37,597 bases of DNA from a virus. Location of the stretch: the IMG/VR virus record IMGVR_UViG_3300030329_006528, positions 1 through 37,597 of that record; one strand, given 5' to 3'. The position numbers and the translations under genes are program-made. This document shows, piece after piece, positions 23,704 to 31,500 of the stretch; within the stretch, counting starts at the first letter, position 1; each line of letters opens with the position of its first letter. The notes beneath the pieces were generated by a model that did not search any database, had not been told where the DNA came from, and worked only from the letters and a program-made list of their open reading frames with translations.

Positions 23704-25341
23704 GTGGTAGGTGGGTTATTAGATTATTTTCCAAATAGTTATACTCCAAACCCGGCTCAGGTTAAATTACTTAAAAATATTGATCAGGCCTTCAGGGATG
23801 GCTATAAATTTATTGTATGTAATGCCCCTACCGGGTCGGGTAAGAGCTTTATATCAAAAACTCTTGCAAATGCATCCCGGGATCCGTCGCAAAATTTTAA
23901 GGATCTAATATCATCTTATACAGCATTTAAAAGGGATCATACAGGTAATTATGTTCATGAACAAGAGTGTGAGGAGGAAGTACCTGCAGGTGCATCAGCA
24001 CTTACAATAACTAAAGCTTTACAAGATCAGTATAAAACTTTATTTGATGATGTTACTATATTAAAAGGTAAAAGCAACTATATTAGTACAATTGACTCTA
24101 ATATTGATGTTGAGATGGAGTCATTAATTATACCCAAAAACATACTGGAGGATCATAGGCGAAGACATAAATGCCCATATCATAATGACCGGCAAAATGT
24201 ACTAACAAATAAATTTGCAGCTTTAAATTATAACATGTTTTTTTCTTTACCAGGACATGTAAAAAAGCGGCAATATTTAATTTGTGATGAAGCTGCAGAA
24301 TTAGAAGATCAATTAGTTAAAGAATTTTCCTGCAATATTAACTTTCAAATGTTAAACAGATTAGGAGTGCAGGTAAGACCATTCTACTCTAAAAATAACA
24401 TAAACGTGGTAAAATGGATTACTAATCTACTAGTTGATTTAAATGAAAAAATAAACCAGCTCCATGATGAAATTAATAATAGTAAATCTAATAATAAAAA
24501 ATTTCTAATTGAACTTAGAAAGCAGATAGTAAGTGTACGTAATTTACATTCTAAGCTCTCATTAATTATTGAAACCTGGAATGATAGTGAATATCTATTT
24601 GAAACCAGTAAGGATGGTATAACGTTTATGCCATTAAAAGTAAACAACCTTTCAAATCATCTATTTAAGCATGCTGATAAGGTGATCTTAATGTCAGCTA
24701 CAATTATTGATCCGGACAATTTTTGCAAAAGTTTAGGTATAGATAAATTTAAGTATGTCGAAGCTGAGTCATCTTTTGATGCTAAAAACGCTCCTATCCG
24801 ATGTACAACAAAAGTTAAATTAAACTATCATAACTTAAAACGCACACTACCTAAAATTATAAAACAAATACAGCAAATTTGCGAGTTTCATAAAAACGAT
24901 AAGGGTATTATACATACACATAATAATACTATAACATCATTCTTATCAAATAAACTAACGCATGGCAGATTTTTAATTAGAGAGCCCGGAGTTCGTAATG
25001 AAATGATATTGGAACAGCACTTAAGCAATAACGATCCAACAGTACTAATATCACCTTCTATGTCGCATGGGGTAGATTTAAAAGATGATTTAGCTAGATT
25101 TCAAATTATTGTTAAAGCGCCATATTTACCTACAAAAGATAAAAGAATTGAAAAATTAATGAAAGGCGACTTTAATTGGTATACAAACAAAATGTTATGT
25201 TCATTAATTCAATCATGTGGGAGAGGTGTCAGATCTGAAGAAGATCATTGTACTACGTATATTCTTGATGGTGCAATAGTGGAAAGTGTTGTAAATAATA
25301 AGCATAAGTTACCGAAATATTTTATCGATAGGTTTTTGTAA
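23704..25341 (+). CDS. Rad3/DinG-like SF2 DNA helicase
   Basis: Superfamily 2 helicase of the XPD/DinG/Rad3 type. Motif I is APTGSGKS (residues 41-48), motif II is ICDEAA (193-198), VILMSATII is motif III, LISPSMSHGVDLKDD corresponds to motif V and SLIQSCGRGVRSEED to motif VI. Two features differ from classic members: the last residue of the DEAH box is Ala, and the Fe-S ligand context LKGRxNYxC reads LKGKSNYIS, with too few Cys (89, 157) to hold a cluster. A coiled-coil-like insert (LNEKINQLHDEINNSKSNNK) lies in the middle. The start is a GTG at 23704. Role in phage replication or recombination is inferred. Confidence 0.85.
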   Translation: MVGGLLDYFPNSYTPNPAQVKLLKNIDQAFRDGYKFIVCNAPTGSGKSFISKTLANASRDPSQNFKDLISSYTAFKRDHTGNYVHEQECEEEVPAGASALTITKALQDQYKTLFDDVTILKGKSNYISTIDSNIDVEMESLIIPKNILEDHRRRHKCPYHNDRQNVLTNKFAALNYNMFFSLPGHVKKRQYLICDEAAELEDQLVKEFSCNINFQMLNRLGVQVRPFYSKNNINVVKWITNLLVDLNEKINQLHDEINNSKSNNKKFLIELRKQIVSVRNLHSKLSLIIETWNDSEYLFETSKDGITFMPLKVNNLSNHLFKHADKVILMSATIIDPDNFCKSLGIDKFKYVEAESSFDAKNAPIRCTTKVKLNYHNLKRTLPKIIKQIQQICEFHKNDKGIIHTHNNTITSFLSNKLTHGRFLIREPGVRNEMILEQHLSNNDPTVLISPSMSHGVDLKDDLARFQIIVKAPYLPTKDKRIEKLMKGDFNWYTNKMLCSLIQSCGRGVRSEEDHCTTYILDGAIVESVVNNKHKLPKYFIDRFL

Positions 25342-25347
25342 TAAATA
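25341..25347 (+). promoter_or_regulatory. late-promoter-like ATAAATA element before gp15-like gene
   Basis: ATAAATA begins in the helicase stop codon and ends 7 nt before the GTG start at 25355. It belongs to the NTAAATA set preceding structural genes. Confidence 0.45.
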
Positions 25348-25354
25348 TATATAA

Positions 25355-26116
25355 GTGAAAAATGAAGCATTCCATTTTGAGATTAAAGATCTCCTTACCC
25401 AATTTATTGCAGCATTTGATGACGTAATAATTAAACGATTTAACAAGAATCGAGAAGCTAAGCAAGAAATAGAAGTTCGCTATGTATTTGCCCCTAAGCA
25501 TAGAGTAATGTATGATATTATTAATAAGGCTCAAAATCTTACCCTCCCAGCAGTTGCAGTAGATTTAGCTAGCGTTAAACGAGACGAGTCCCGTGTTTTT
25601 AACAAAATTTCCCCGGCACTTATTCCTACTGAGCATAGGTTGAGTAATAATGAAGAGGATTCAGTATTCTTAATGCCTACACCTGTTAATCTTGAAGTTA
25701 ACATGTCTATTTTAGCTAGATATATGTCCGATGTCGACCAAATTATTTCAAATTTTGTACCGTATTCCAATCCGTATATAATATTATCATGGAAAGTTCC
25801 GAGCGTATACGGAGCTAATTATACCCAAGAAATTAGAAGCGAGGTATTATGGTCAGGTGAGCTTGCTTATACCACTCCTACAGACACTACATACAGTGAT
25901 AAATTTAGAATTACAGTTGACACCTCATTTACCATAAAGGGGTGGCTATTTCCGGAACAGAAGGATACTGTTCCTGTGACATTTAAAGTGGATAATAACA
26001 TATTTACAGTAGACCTTAAAAACAGAATGACTTATGGAATAGACCCCGGGGCCGGCCCCGGTATGGTATTCCCCGATGTAGTAACCACCGCCACCACCCC
26101 GCTACCATTCTACTAA
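25355..26116 (+). CDS. gp15: gp15-like tail sheath stabiliser/completion protein
   Basis: T4 gp15 caps the contractile tail and joins it to the neck. The pattern IEVRYVFAPKHRVMYDIINK, NLEVNMSILARYMSDVDQIISNFVPYSNPYI and the ending TVDTSFTIKGWLFPE has the same order as T4 gp15 (VPITYASKEHF..., MIYELSIFTRYEDDMFQIVEQILPYFQPHF..., LTFEVNGWMYPP). 253 aa agrees with T4's 272. The start is GTG, preceded by an ATAAATA element. The last 25 residues are Gly/Pro-rich and encoded by an unusual GC-rich stretch. First gene of the virion assembly block. Confidence 0.78.
   Translation: MKNEAFHFEIKDLLTQFIAAFDDVIIKRFNKNREAKQEIEVRYVFAPKHRVMYDIINKAQNLTLPAVAVDLASVKRDESRVFNKISPALIPTEHRLSNNEEDSVFLMPTPVNLEVNMSILARYMSDVDQIISNFVPYSNPYIILSWKVPSVYGANYTQEIRSEVLWSGELAYTTPTDTTYSDKFRITVDTSFTIKGWLFPEQKDTVPVTFKVDNNIFTVDLKNRMTYGIDPGAGPGMVFPDVVTTATTPLPFY
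26044..26061. repeat. GC-rich inverted repeat inside the gp15-like gene
   Basis: The 18 bases CCCCGGGGCCGGCCCCGG are entirely G and C and largely self-complementary, encoding part of the Gly/Pro tail DPGAGPG. They stand out in this AT-rich genome. Confidence 0.6.
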
Positions 26117-26117
26117 T

Positions 26118-26669
26118 ATGAGACTCTCTTATCAACAACTAGGATTTAACGTTTTATCATCATTTAACTCTAGAGTTCCTTCTAGTTATATAATGAAAAG
26201 TGCCCTGTCGGGGATACCCTCTATTACAAATATATTTTATACCACAACGGGTGTTACTATAGAACCTAGAGAGATAATCTCCATTCAATTAGGGAAAGAT
26301 AATAACTTCTTTTTATATGGAACTAGATTTGGTAAAGTTTTACCAGGCCGGTTGCCCTCTAATGTAACCACTAACATTTTTTTAAGCTCAAACACTACTG
26401 ATTTTATATCAGGAGGTGTTTCATTAGTTACAGATTACCAAAAAATAACATCAGCACAATCAGACGAGATAAGCGGATATAAACTTAATTCTGATTTTTA
26501 CACCATACTTAGCGATAACTTGGCTACAATTCACTTGCCAACCTCTACATTAAGTGGAGCTGCTACTAATACCGCTGCTCCTAGTGGTAGGTTTGTATTT
26601 ATTGTACGAAATATAGCCGGCTGGGCTTCTTCGTATCAAGCCAGTAGCTCTATCATCAGTATGGCATAA
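26118..26669 (+). CDS. virion or assembly protein of unknown function
   Basis: 183 aa, not recognised. It lies between the gp15-like gene and the portal gene, one base after the former, so it is almost certainly part of head-neck-tail assembly. The sequence is Ser/Thr-rich with alternating hydrophobic residues (beta-rich): LGFNVLSSFNSRVPSSYIMKS, EIISIQLGKDNNFFLYG, RFVFIVRNIAGW. There is no Cys, signal peptide or membrane helix. In T4 gp16 (small terminase), gp17, gp18 and gp19 lie in this interval, but it resembles none of them. Confidence 0.7.
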   Translation: MRLSYQQLGFNVLSSFNSRVPSSYIMKSALSGIPSITNIFYTTTGVTIEPREIISIQLGKDNNFFLYGTRFGKVLPGRLPSNVTTNIFLSSNTTDFISGGVSLVTDYQKITSAQSDEISGYKLNSDFYTILSDNLATIHLPTSTLSGAATNTAAPSGRFVFIVRNIAGWASSYQASSSIISMA

Positions 26670-26672
26670 ATA
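26665..26672 (+). promoter_or_regulatory. late-promoter-like CATAAATA element before the portal gene
   Basis: CATAAATA overlaps the upstream stop codon and ends 9 nt before the portal ATG at 26682. One base from T4's TATAAATA. Confidence 0.5.
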
Positions 26673-26681
26673 TATAAACAT

Positions 26682-28487
26682 ATGCCAGGCATCGGATCAT
26701 CAACTTCAGCAGATCAAAACCGTAGTTATGTAACTAATGACGGGCGCGCTTCAACATTCGGGAGAAGCTTAATACAGTACATTCAAAATCGTCTACCGTA
26801 TGCTGGTGGAGCCGAGGATCAATCTCTAAACCCGAAATACGAATTTTTTGCAAAAGCGGGAATGAGGCGTGCAGAGGCTTTAGCCCGGGCTTCTGTATCT
26901 TCTTCAAATCCTTATAATAATTTACCTCTAGGTGATTTTCAAAAAGACACAACATTTGGCGACGTCATGTATGCCAATGTACAAGATGATAAAGCAGGTA
27001 GATTAAGAGACTATAGAATAATGGCTGCTTATTCTGAAATAGCTGATGCACTAGATGAAATATGTGATGAGACTATTAACCCTGATGATTCTGGTTTTTT
27101 GGCAAAGCTGCATTTAAAAAACGTTGATCTAACGGTAGACGAAAAGGAAATATTAGATAAAGAGTTTGATAAATTTATTACATATTTTGATCTCAAAAAT
27201 AGAGGATGGGAATTTTTTAGGCAATTATTAGTTGAAGGAGAAGTTTTCTTTGAACTTATAATTCATGAAGGATTTGTGGAGGACGGGGTACTAGGTGTTA
27301 TTAACTTACCTGCTGAAATTATCGACCCTGTATATAACAATATACAGAATATGTTAGTTAAAGGATTTATATATAGAAAACCTATTTTTGATCCATCAAA
27401 TCCAGCAAAAGTAGAAAAGGTTGAATTTATTCCTATGGACGCTAATCAAATTGTATATGTAAATTCCGGTGTATACAATGATACTAAAAACTTTGTTGTA
27501 CCTTTCTTAGAAAATGCCCGTCGACCCTACAGGCAGCTATCTTTAATTGAAGATGCTATAGTAATTTATCGGTTAGTTAGAGCCCCAGAACGATTAGTCT
27601 TTAATGTTGATGTTGGTAATATGCCTCCGCCTAAAGCTGAAGCGTATTTAAAGAAGCTTATTGCAAATTACTGGTCCAGAAAAACCTTTGATCTAGATCA
27701 GAATGATGTCGTTAAAAAGTTTAATCCACAATCAATGCTTGATGCATTTTGGTTTGCAAAAAGACAGGGTCAAGAAGGTACAGATGTTCGCCAATTAGAC
27801 GGTGCCCAGAATTTAGGTGAACTTTCCGATCTAATGTACTTTATTAAAAAGCTTTATAGAGCTCTTAAAGTACCAACAGCGCGCCTAGATCCTGAAGATA
27901 GTGTCGACGCGACTGGAACACAAATTCTTAGAGACGAATTAAAATTTGCTAGATTTGTGGTAAGACAACAAGAGCGATTTTCTGCAGGGCTAAAAAGAGG
28001 CTTCATTACCCATCTTCGGCTTAAAAAATTATTTGAAAAATATGAGCTAAATGAAACTAATGTGGAAATTTCACTTAATGTACCTACGAACTTTTTTGAA
28101 TTAAGAGAGAACCAGCGGCTGGGGTTAAAGGCTGATAATTTTAGTAATTTAGCAGGTAACGAATTTGTATCAGCAACCTATGCTCAAAAGAAATACCTTG
28201 GATGGAAGGATAGAGATATTTTAGCTAACAGAGAATTTTTACGTAAAGACGCAGAAATGACATGGGAATTAGCGCAAATAGCTGCAGCTGGCCCCGCATG
28301 GAAAGAAATGGCAGTAGCTGGTGAGCTAGCAGAAGGTGAAGCAGCAGTAGGCGGTGAAGGAGCTGGTGTAGGTGGAGCCGGTGCCGGCGCTATACCCGAC
28401 TTTGGTGGGGGGCCAGCCGATGTAGGTGGCGAAGAGGTTGAGGTGGAGACAGATGTAGAAGCAGAGGTAGAAGAACCTGCAGTCTAA
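26682..28487 (+). CDS. gp20: portal vertex protein gp20
   Basis: The T4-like portal forms the dodecameric DNA gate at one capsid vertex and starts head assembly. Typical blocks are RIMAAYSEIADALDEICDETIN (near residue 110), GWEFFRQLLVEGEVFFE, EDAIVIYRLVRAPERLVF, and PTARLDPEDSVDATGTQILRDELKFARFV followed by RQQERFSAGLKRGFITHL. 601 aa is in the normal range (T4 524, cyanophages about 560-600). The C-terminal 60 residues are Gly/Ala-rich and then strongly acidic (VEVETDVEAEVEEP), a low-complexity tail. Its stop codon touches the stop of the opposite-strand gene. Confidence 0.97.
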   Translation: MPGIGSSTSADQNRSYVTNDGRASTFGRSLIQYIQNRLPYAGGAEDQSLNPKYEFFAKAGMRRAEALARASVSSSNPYNNLPLGDFQKDTTFGDVMYANVQDDKAGRLRDYRIMAAYSEIADALDEICDETINPDDSGFLAKLHLKNVDLTVDEKEILDKEFDKFITYFDLKNRGWEFFRQLLVEGEVFFELIIHEGFVEDGVLGVINLPAEIIDPVYNNIQNMLVKGFIYRKPIFDPSNPAKVEKVEFIPMDANQIVYVNSGVYNDTKNFVVPFLENARRPYRQLSLIEDAIVIYRLVRAPERLVFNVDVGNMPPPKAEAYLKKLIANYWSRKTFDLDQNDVVKKFNPQSMLDAFWFAKRQGQEGTDVRQLDGAQNLGELSDLMYFIKKLYRALKVPTARLDPEDSVDATGTQILRDELKFARFVVRQQERFSAGLKRGFITHLRLKKLFEKYELNETNVEISLNVPTNFFELRENQRLGLKADNFSNLAGNEFVSATYAQKKYLGWKDRDILANREFLRKDAEMTWELAQIAAAGPAWKEMAVAGELAEGEAAVGGEGAGVGGAGAGAIPDFGGGPADVGGEEVEVETDVEAEVEEPAV

Positions 28488-28904
28488 TTATCTAGCTGGA
28501 TTGTCACTAAAGAACTGAGCACGGACATATATATTTACAGCGGCATTATCTTCAGTATTTCTAGCAGATATCTCCCCGGTATTTGTCAGCCCTCTAAAGG
28601 TAAAAGTATCATTATCATCCATAAAAATGCAATCGATGGTATTTCCTTCCGGTGGGTTGTCGGTGGTCAAGCCATGGCCGCCATCATAGACTTCGATTGT
28701 CTTTCCAGATTTATTTATTACTGTTACTTCACCGCATGGATAGCCGGCGACTGCAGTAGCCCCGTTCACTTGCCCGGTAGATGTAAATCTAGTCAATGCT
28801 TTATTCGTTGCTAGTGTTATTTTAAATGATCTACATTGGTTAATATTAAAATACTGACTCCCGGCATTTGTCTCCGGGGGGATATTGATATCGAAACTGG
28901 CCAT
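28488..28904 (-). CDS. beta-rich protein of unknown function, antisense inside the capsid block
   Basis: 138 aa from the ATG at 28904 (a longer frame to 28970 crosses the divergent promoter region and is not used). SFDINIPPETNAGSQYFNINQC, KSGKTIEVYDGGHGLTTDN, DTFTFRGLTNTGEI and NIYVRAQFFSD give an alternating beta pattern without helices, as in small capsid decoration or fibre-like proteins. No family is recognised. It is the only minus-strand gene between gp20 and gp23, stops flush against the portal stop, and has its own CTAAATA element 5 nt before the start, so it is likely a late virion gene. Confidence 0.72.
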   Translation of the reverse strand: MASFDINIPPETNAGSQYFNINQCRSFKITLATNKALTRFTSTGQVNGATAVAGYPCGEVTVINKSGKTIEVYDGGHGLTTDNPPEGNTIDCIFMDDNDTFTFRGLTNTGEISARNTEDNAAVNIYVRAQFFSDNPAR

Positions 28905-28909
28905 AACAT

Positions 28910-28916
28910 TATTTAG
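28910..28916 (-). promoter_or_regulatory. late-promoter-like CTAAATA element (minus strand)
   Basis: On the minus strand CTAAATA ends 5 nt before the ATG at 28904. It forms a divergent pair with the ATAAATA at 28942-28948. Confidence 0.5.
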
Positions 28917-28941
28917 TCCTAATAAATACTTTTTGATTAGA

Positions 28942-28948
28942 ATAAATA
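28942..28948 (+). promoter_or_regulatory. late-promoter-like ATAAATA element (plus strand)
   Basis: ATAAATA ends 5 nt before the ATG at 28954; a second copy (28922-28928) lies 20 nt further upstream. The further copy would give a short leader, the nearer one almost none. Confidence 0.5.
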
Positions 28949-28953
28949 ATTTT

Positions 28954-30225
28954 ATGGCACTTGCATGCACGATTTCACCACTTTCTGCATTTCTTTCAAC
29001 AAATCTTAATAATAAAATTCAGACTTATGATAGACTCGGTGACAGAATAAAAAGGTCTCTTGGATACCCTATGGTGTCTTTAGAAATTCATACTGACCAA
29101 CTAAGAGAAAATATACAAATTGCTGTAGAATACTTTACAAAATTCGCGGGGTTTACAAAAGAATTTTTAATTTTTGATTCACAGTTATATGAAACGAATA
29201 AAGGAATTCGGCTTGATTACCTATATACATTAGCTAATACCAATTTAGATACTAATCCTAAAAAAACAGGAGGTAGTAACCCGCTTGGCCCTGGCGCCGA
29301 ATGGTATGGCAGCTCACCGGCAAGTGTCTTTGTGGCAACTTCTTCACTTAGTTCATCTGTCTTTGATTTTGCTATATCTAATCCTAATTCACCGACTCTT
29401 TCTGCTTCCCTATCTAGCACCTTTAGCAGTGCTTCCGGCGGTACAGGTATCGATCAATTTGAAATAATTGATGGTTCATTATTTACTGCTATTACTGCAC
29501 TAAGTTCATTTACCGGTCCCTTTGGAGGCGAAGCTGATACGTCCGCGATCCATGGACTTGGGCATCATAACTTTGGACAAACTTTGAGCGCTTATTTTGA
29601 ACCAAGCAAAAGACAGACCTTTACTATGCAAGGTTCAGCAACTGATGCTGTTTATTTTCAAAATGTTTTTGATTATGATATAATGGAGTATAGAAAAGTT
29701 GTTGATGTTGTAGATTTTGAAGAGGGGTCAACAACTGGAATTAATACTCTATTTACGCTAGAACAAACTCTCGCCCAACAAACATACTTTAGTTACGCTT
29801 TAGGTAACTATGGATTTGATTTAGTTTCTTGGTACACCCTTAAAGAATGGATAGATACAAGAGAAAAGGTACTAGCTACAAAAAGAGATCTCAAGTTTGA
29901 TCCGCGGACTCAATATATGCAAATGTACCCTCAGCCTGGTAGTGAAGCATTTTACGGTGTTTTAGCCTGTTATTTAGAAAGACCAATTAGAGATGTTATC
30001 AAAGAGCAATGGGTATATGAATATGCTCTTGCGCTATGCATGATTACAATTGGTATGGTTCGAGGTAAGTTTGGAGATGTTTCGTTGCTTGGAGGCGGGT
30101 CTCTTAATTATGCCGACATGATTAAGGAGGGGCAAGAAAGGAAAAAAGAGCTTGAAGAGAAGTTATTTACTGGTGCTTCACCGGGATTAGGAGATTCTGA
30201 CCCACCAATGTTCTTCATAGGATGA
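28954..30225 (+). CDS. neck protein, gp13-like (tentative)
   Basis: YDRLGDRIKRSLGYPMVSLEIHTDQLRENIQIAVEYF near the N-terminus has the form of T4-like neck proteins (a tyrosine, IKxRV-RLG-P-V-VEI, DQ, then a helix with AI-Y), and LEQTLAQQTYFSYALGNYGFDLVSWYTLKEW with PRTQYMQMYP and the ending GGGSLNYADMIKEGQ is strongly conserved in marine T4-like phages as I recall them. 423 aa is longer than T4 gp13 (309) because of a Ser/Thr-rich insertion around residues 115-170. The ATG at 28954 is preferred over 28885, which lies in the antisense gene. Virion role is firm from context; the gp13 name is not. Confidence 0.65.
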   Translation: MALACTISPLSAFLSTNLNNKIQTYDRLGDRIKRSLGYPMVSLEIHTDQLRENIQIAVEYFTKFAGFTKEFLIFDSQLYETNKGIRLDYLYTLANTNLDTNPKKTGGSNPLGPGAEWYGSSPASVFVATSSLSSSVFDFAISNPNSPTLSASLSSTFSSASGGTGIDQFEIIDGSLFTAITALSSFTGPFGGEADTSAIHGLGHHNFGQTLSAYFEPSKRQTFTMQGSATDAVYFQNVFDYDIMEYRKVVDVVDFEEGSTTGINTLFTLEQTLAQQTYFSYALGNYGFDLVSWYTLKEWIDTREKVLATKRDLKFDPRTQYMQMYPQPGSEAFYGVLACYLERPIRDVIKEQWVYEYALALCMITIGMVRGKFGDVSLLGGGSLNYADMIKEGQERKKELEEKLFTGASPGLGDSDPPMFFIG

Positions 30226-30662
30226 GAAAAAAATGGCGGCAGGGTATTTTTGTACCTAACAATCAAGACAAATTTATCGGCACAAAAGCTACTTATAGAT
30301 CCGGTCTCGAGTTAAAATTTTTTAGATTTTGTGATAATAGTCCAAATGTACTAAAATGGGGTAGTGAAAATGTAATTATTCCTTACAGGAGTCCTCTAGA
30401 TAATAGAGCACATAAATATTATGTTGATAATTTAGTTATTATAAAGGAAGACGACCAGATAAAAAAATATCTCGTAGAAATTAAGCCATATAAACAAACA
30501 AAAAAACCTCAAACTAAATATAGAAAAAAGCAACATTTAATTTATGAGCAAAAAGCGTACATAATTAATCAAGCAAAATGGTCAGCTGCACGTGAATATT
30601 GTAAAAAGTGCGGATATACCTTTATAATTATTACAGAAAAGGAGCTTTATAATAAAAAGTGA
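30222..30662 (+). CDS. gp4: head-completion nuclease gp4 (TnsA-like)
   Basis: T4 gp4 (gp50/65) acts on DNA-filled heads before tail joining and has an endonuclease fold. The PD-(D/E)xK site is visible: Glu30 in TYRSGLELKFFRF, Asp69 in KYYVDNLVI and Glu86-x-Lys88 in YLVEIKPYKQT, with KWGSENVIIPYRSP between them as in the family. 146 aa equals T4 gp4 (150). It is very basic, as expected for a DNA-binding protein. The ATG overlaps the previous stop by 4 bp (ATGA). Confidence 0.88.
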   Translation: MRKKWRQGIFVPNNQDKFIGTKATYRSGLELKFFRFCDNSPNVLKWGSENVIIPYRSPLDNRAHKYYVDNLVIIKEDDQIKKYLVEIKPYKQTKKPQTKYRKKQHLIYEQKAYIINQAKWSAAREYCKKCGYTFIIITEKELYNKK

Positions 30663-30669
30663 CTAAATA
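30663..30669 (+). promoter_or_regulatory. late-promoter-like CTAAATA element before gp21
   Basis: CTAAATA follows the gp4 stop by 0 nt and ends 5 nt before the gp21 ATG at 30675. Confidence 0.5.
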
Positions 30670-30674
30670 ACTAT

Positions 30675-31340
30675 ATGGCTTTAAAACTTAATCTGGTTGT
30701 TGAAAAACCTGATGTAAATGATGAATTCGAATATATCGAAGAAGAGGTAAATTCAAGCTCACCATCTAATCTTTATATAAAAGGTCCATATATGATGGCC
30801 GAGGGGGTAAATAGAAACAATCGCTTATACCCATTAGACGAATTAGAAAGAGAAGTAAGGCGGTACAATCAGGAGATGGTTGACCCTGGGCGTGCAATGG
30901 GCGAATTAAACCATCCAACGTCTGCAGATGTTGATCTTGAAAGAGCGTGTCACATGGTAACAGAGCTTACTCAAGATGGAAATGTTTTTTATGGTAAGTC
31001 TAAAGTACTTTCAACCCCATGTGGTCAAATTGTAAGGTCGCTTATTAATGATGGTGTTAAGGTTGGAATGTCTTCTCGTGCACTCGGCACCTTAGAAGAA
31101 AGCAGCAAACATAACACAGTTAAAAATATGAAGCTAGTTGCTATTGATTGTGTAGCTGATCCATCCTACCCAAGTGCATTTGTAAATGGTATTTTGGAAT
31201 CAAAGCAATGGGTTGTTGTTGGAGATGGGAAATACGAAGAAGTCTACGAAAATTTTGAAAAATCACTACAAAAGCTACCTAAAAAGGATATAGATGCCTT
31301 TTTACGTGATAGAATTTTAAACTTTATTAAGTCAATATAA
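30675..31340 (+). CDS. gp21: prohead core protease gp21
   Basis: Peptidase family S77, which matures the prohead by cutting the scaffold and capsid proteins. The catalytic His is His80 in GELNHP and the nucleophile is Ser133 or Ser134 in KVGMSSRALGTL; KGPYMMAEGVNRNNRLYP and VAIDCVADPSYPSAFV are also family blocks. 221 aa matches T4 gp21 (212). It is followed 11 bp later by a small core-protein gene and then by the scaffold. Confidence 0.95.
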   Translation: MALKLNLVVEKPDVNDEFEYIEEEVNSSSPSNLYIKGPYMMAEGVNRNNRLYPLDELEREVRRYNQEMVDPGRAMGELNHPTSADVDLERACHMVTELTQDGNVFYGKSKVLSTPCGQIVRSLINDGVKVGMSSRALGTLEESSKHNTVKNMKLVAIDCVADPSYPSAFVNGILESKQWVVVGDGKYEEVYENFEKSLQKLPKKDIDAFLRDRILNFIKSI

Positions 31341-31346
31341 TAAATA
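31340..31346 (+). promoter_or_regulatory. late-promoter-like ATAAATA element before the small core-protein gene
   Basis: ATAAATA starts on the last base of the gp21 stop and ends 5 nt before the ATG at 31352. Confidence 0.5.
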
Positions 31347-31351
31347 ATATT

Positions 31352-31498
31352 ATGGCCAAGGAAAAAAACAAAATTATTAAGTTTATAGAAGAGGTTTCTA
31401 ATAAAAATTATGCCCAGGCTAATAAATATTTAAAGAGCCTCATCGAGGATAAAATAACAAAGAAAATCGATAAGGCTACAGACAAACCACTCTTTTAA
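31352..31498 (+). CDS. small prohead core protein, gp67-like position
   Basis: A 48-aa frame (MAKEKNKIIKFIEEVSN..., ending ATDKPLF) with an ATG preceded by ATAAATA and followed 2 bp later by the scaffold gene. It is helical and lysine-rich, with NYAQANKYLKSLIEDKITKKI as a probable amphipathic helix; this NKxYAxANKxL pattern recalls short core proteins next to gp22 in marine T4-like phages. T4 has gp67/gp68 in this neighbourhood of the head genes. It is likely a minor component of the prohead core; homology to gp67 is not shown. Confidence 0.7.
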   Translation: MAKEKNKIIKFIEEVSNKNYAQANKYLKSLIEDKITKKIDKATDKPLF

Positions 31499-31500
31499 TC

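Noticed and set aside
28905-28970. Upstream extension of the antisense gene (to 28970) and of the gp13-like gene (to 28885)
   Set aside because: The two extensions overlap head to head across the divergent TAAATA elements; the inner ATGs at 28904 and 28954 with those elements directly before them fit better.
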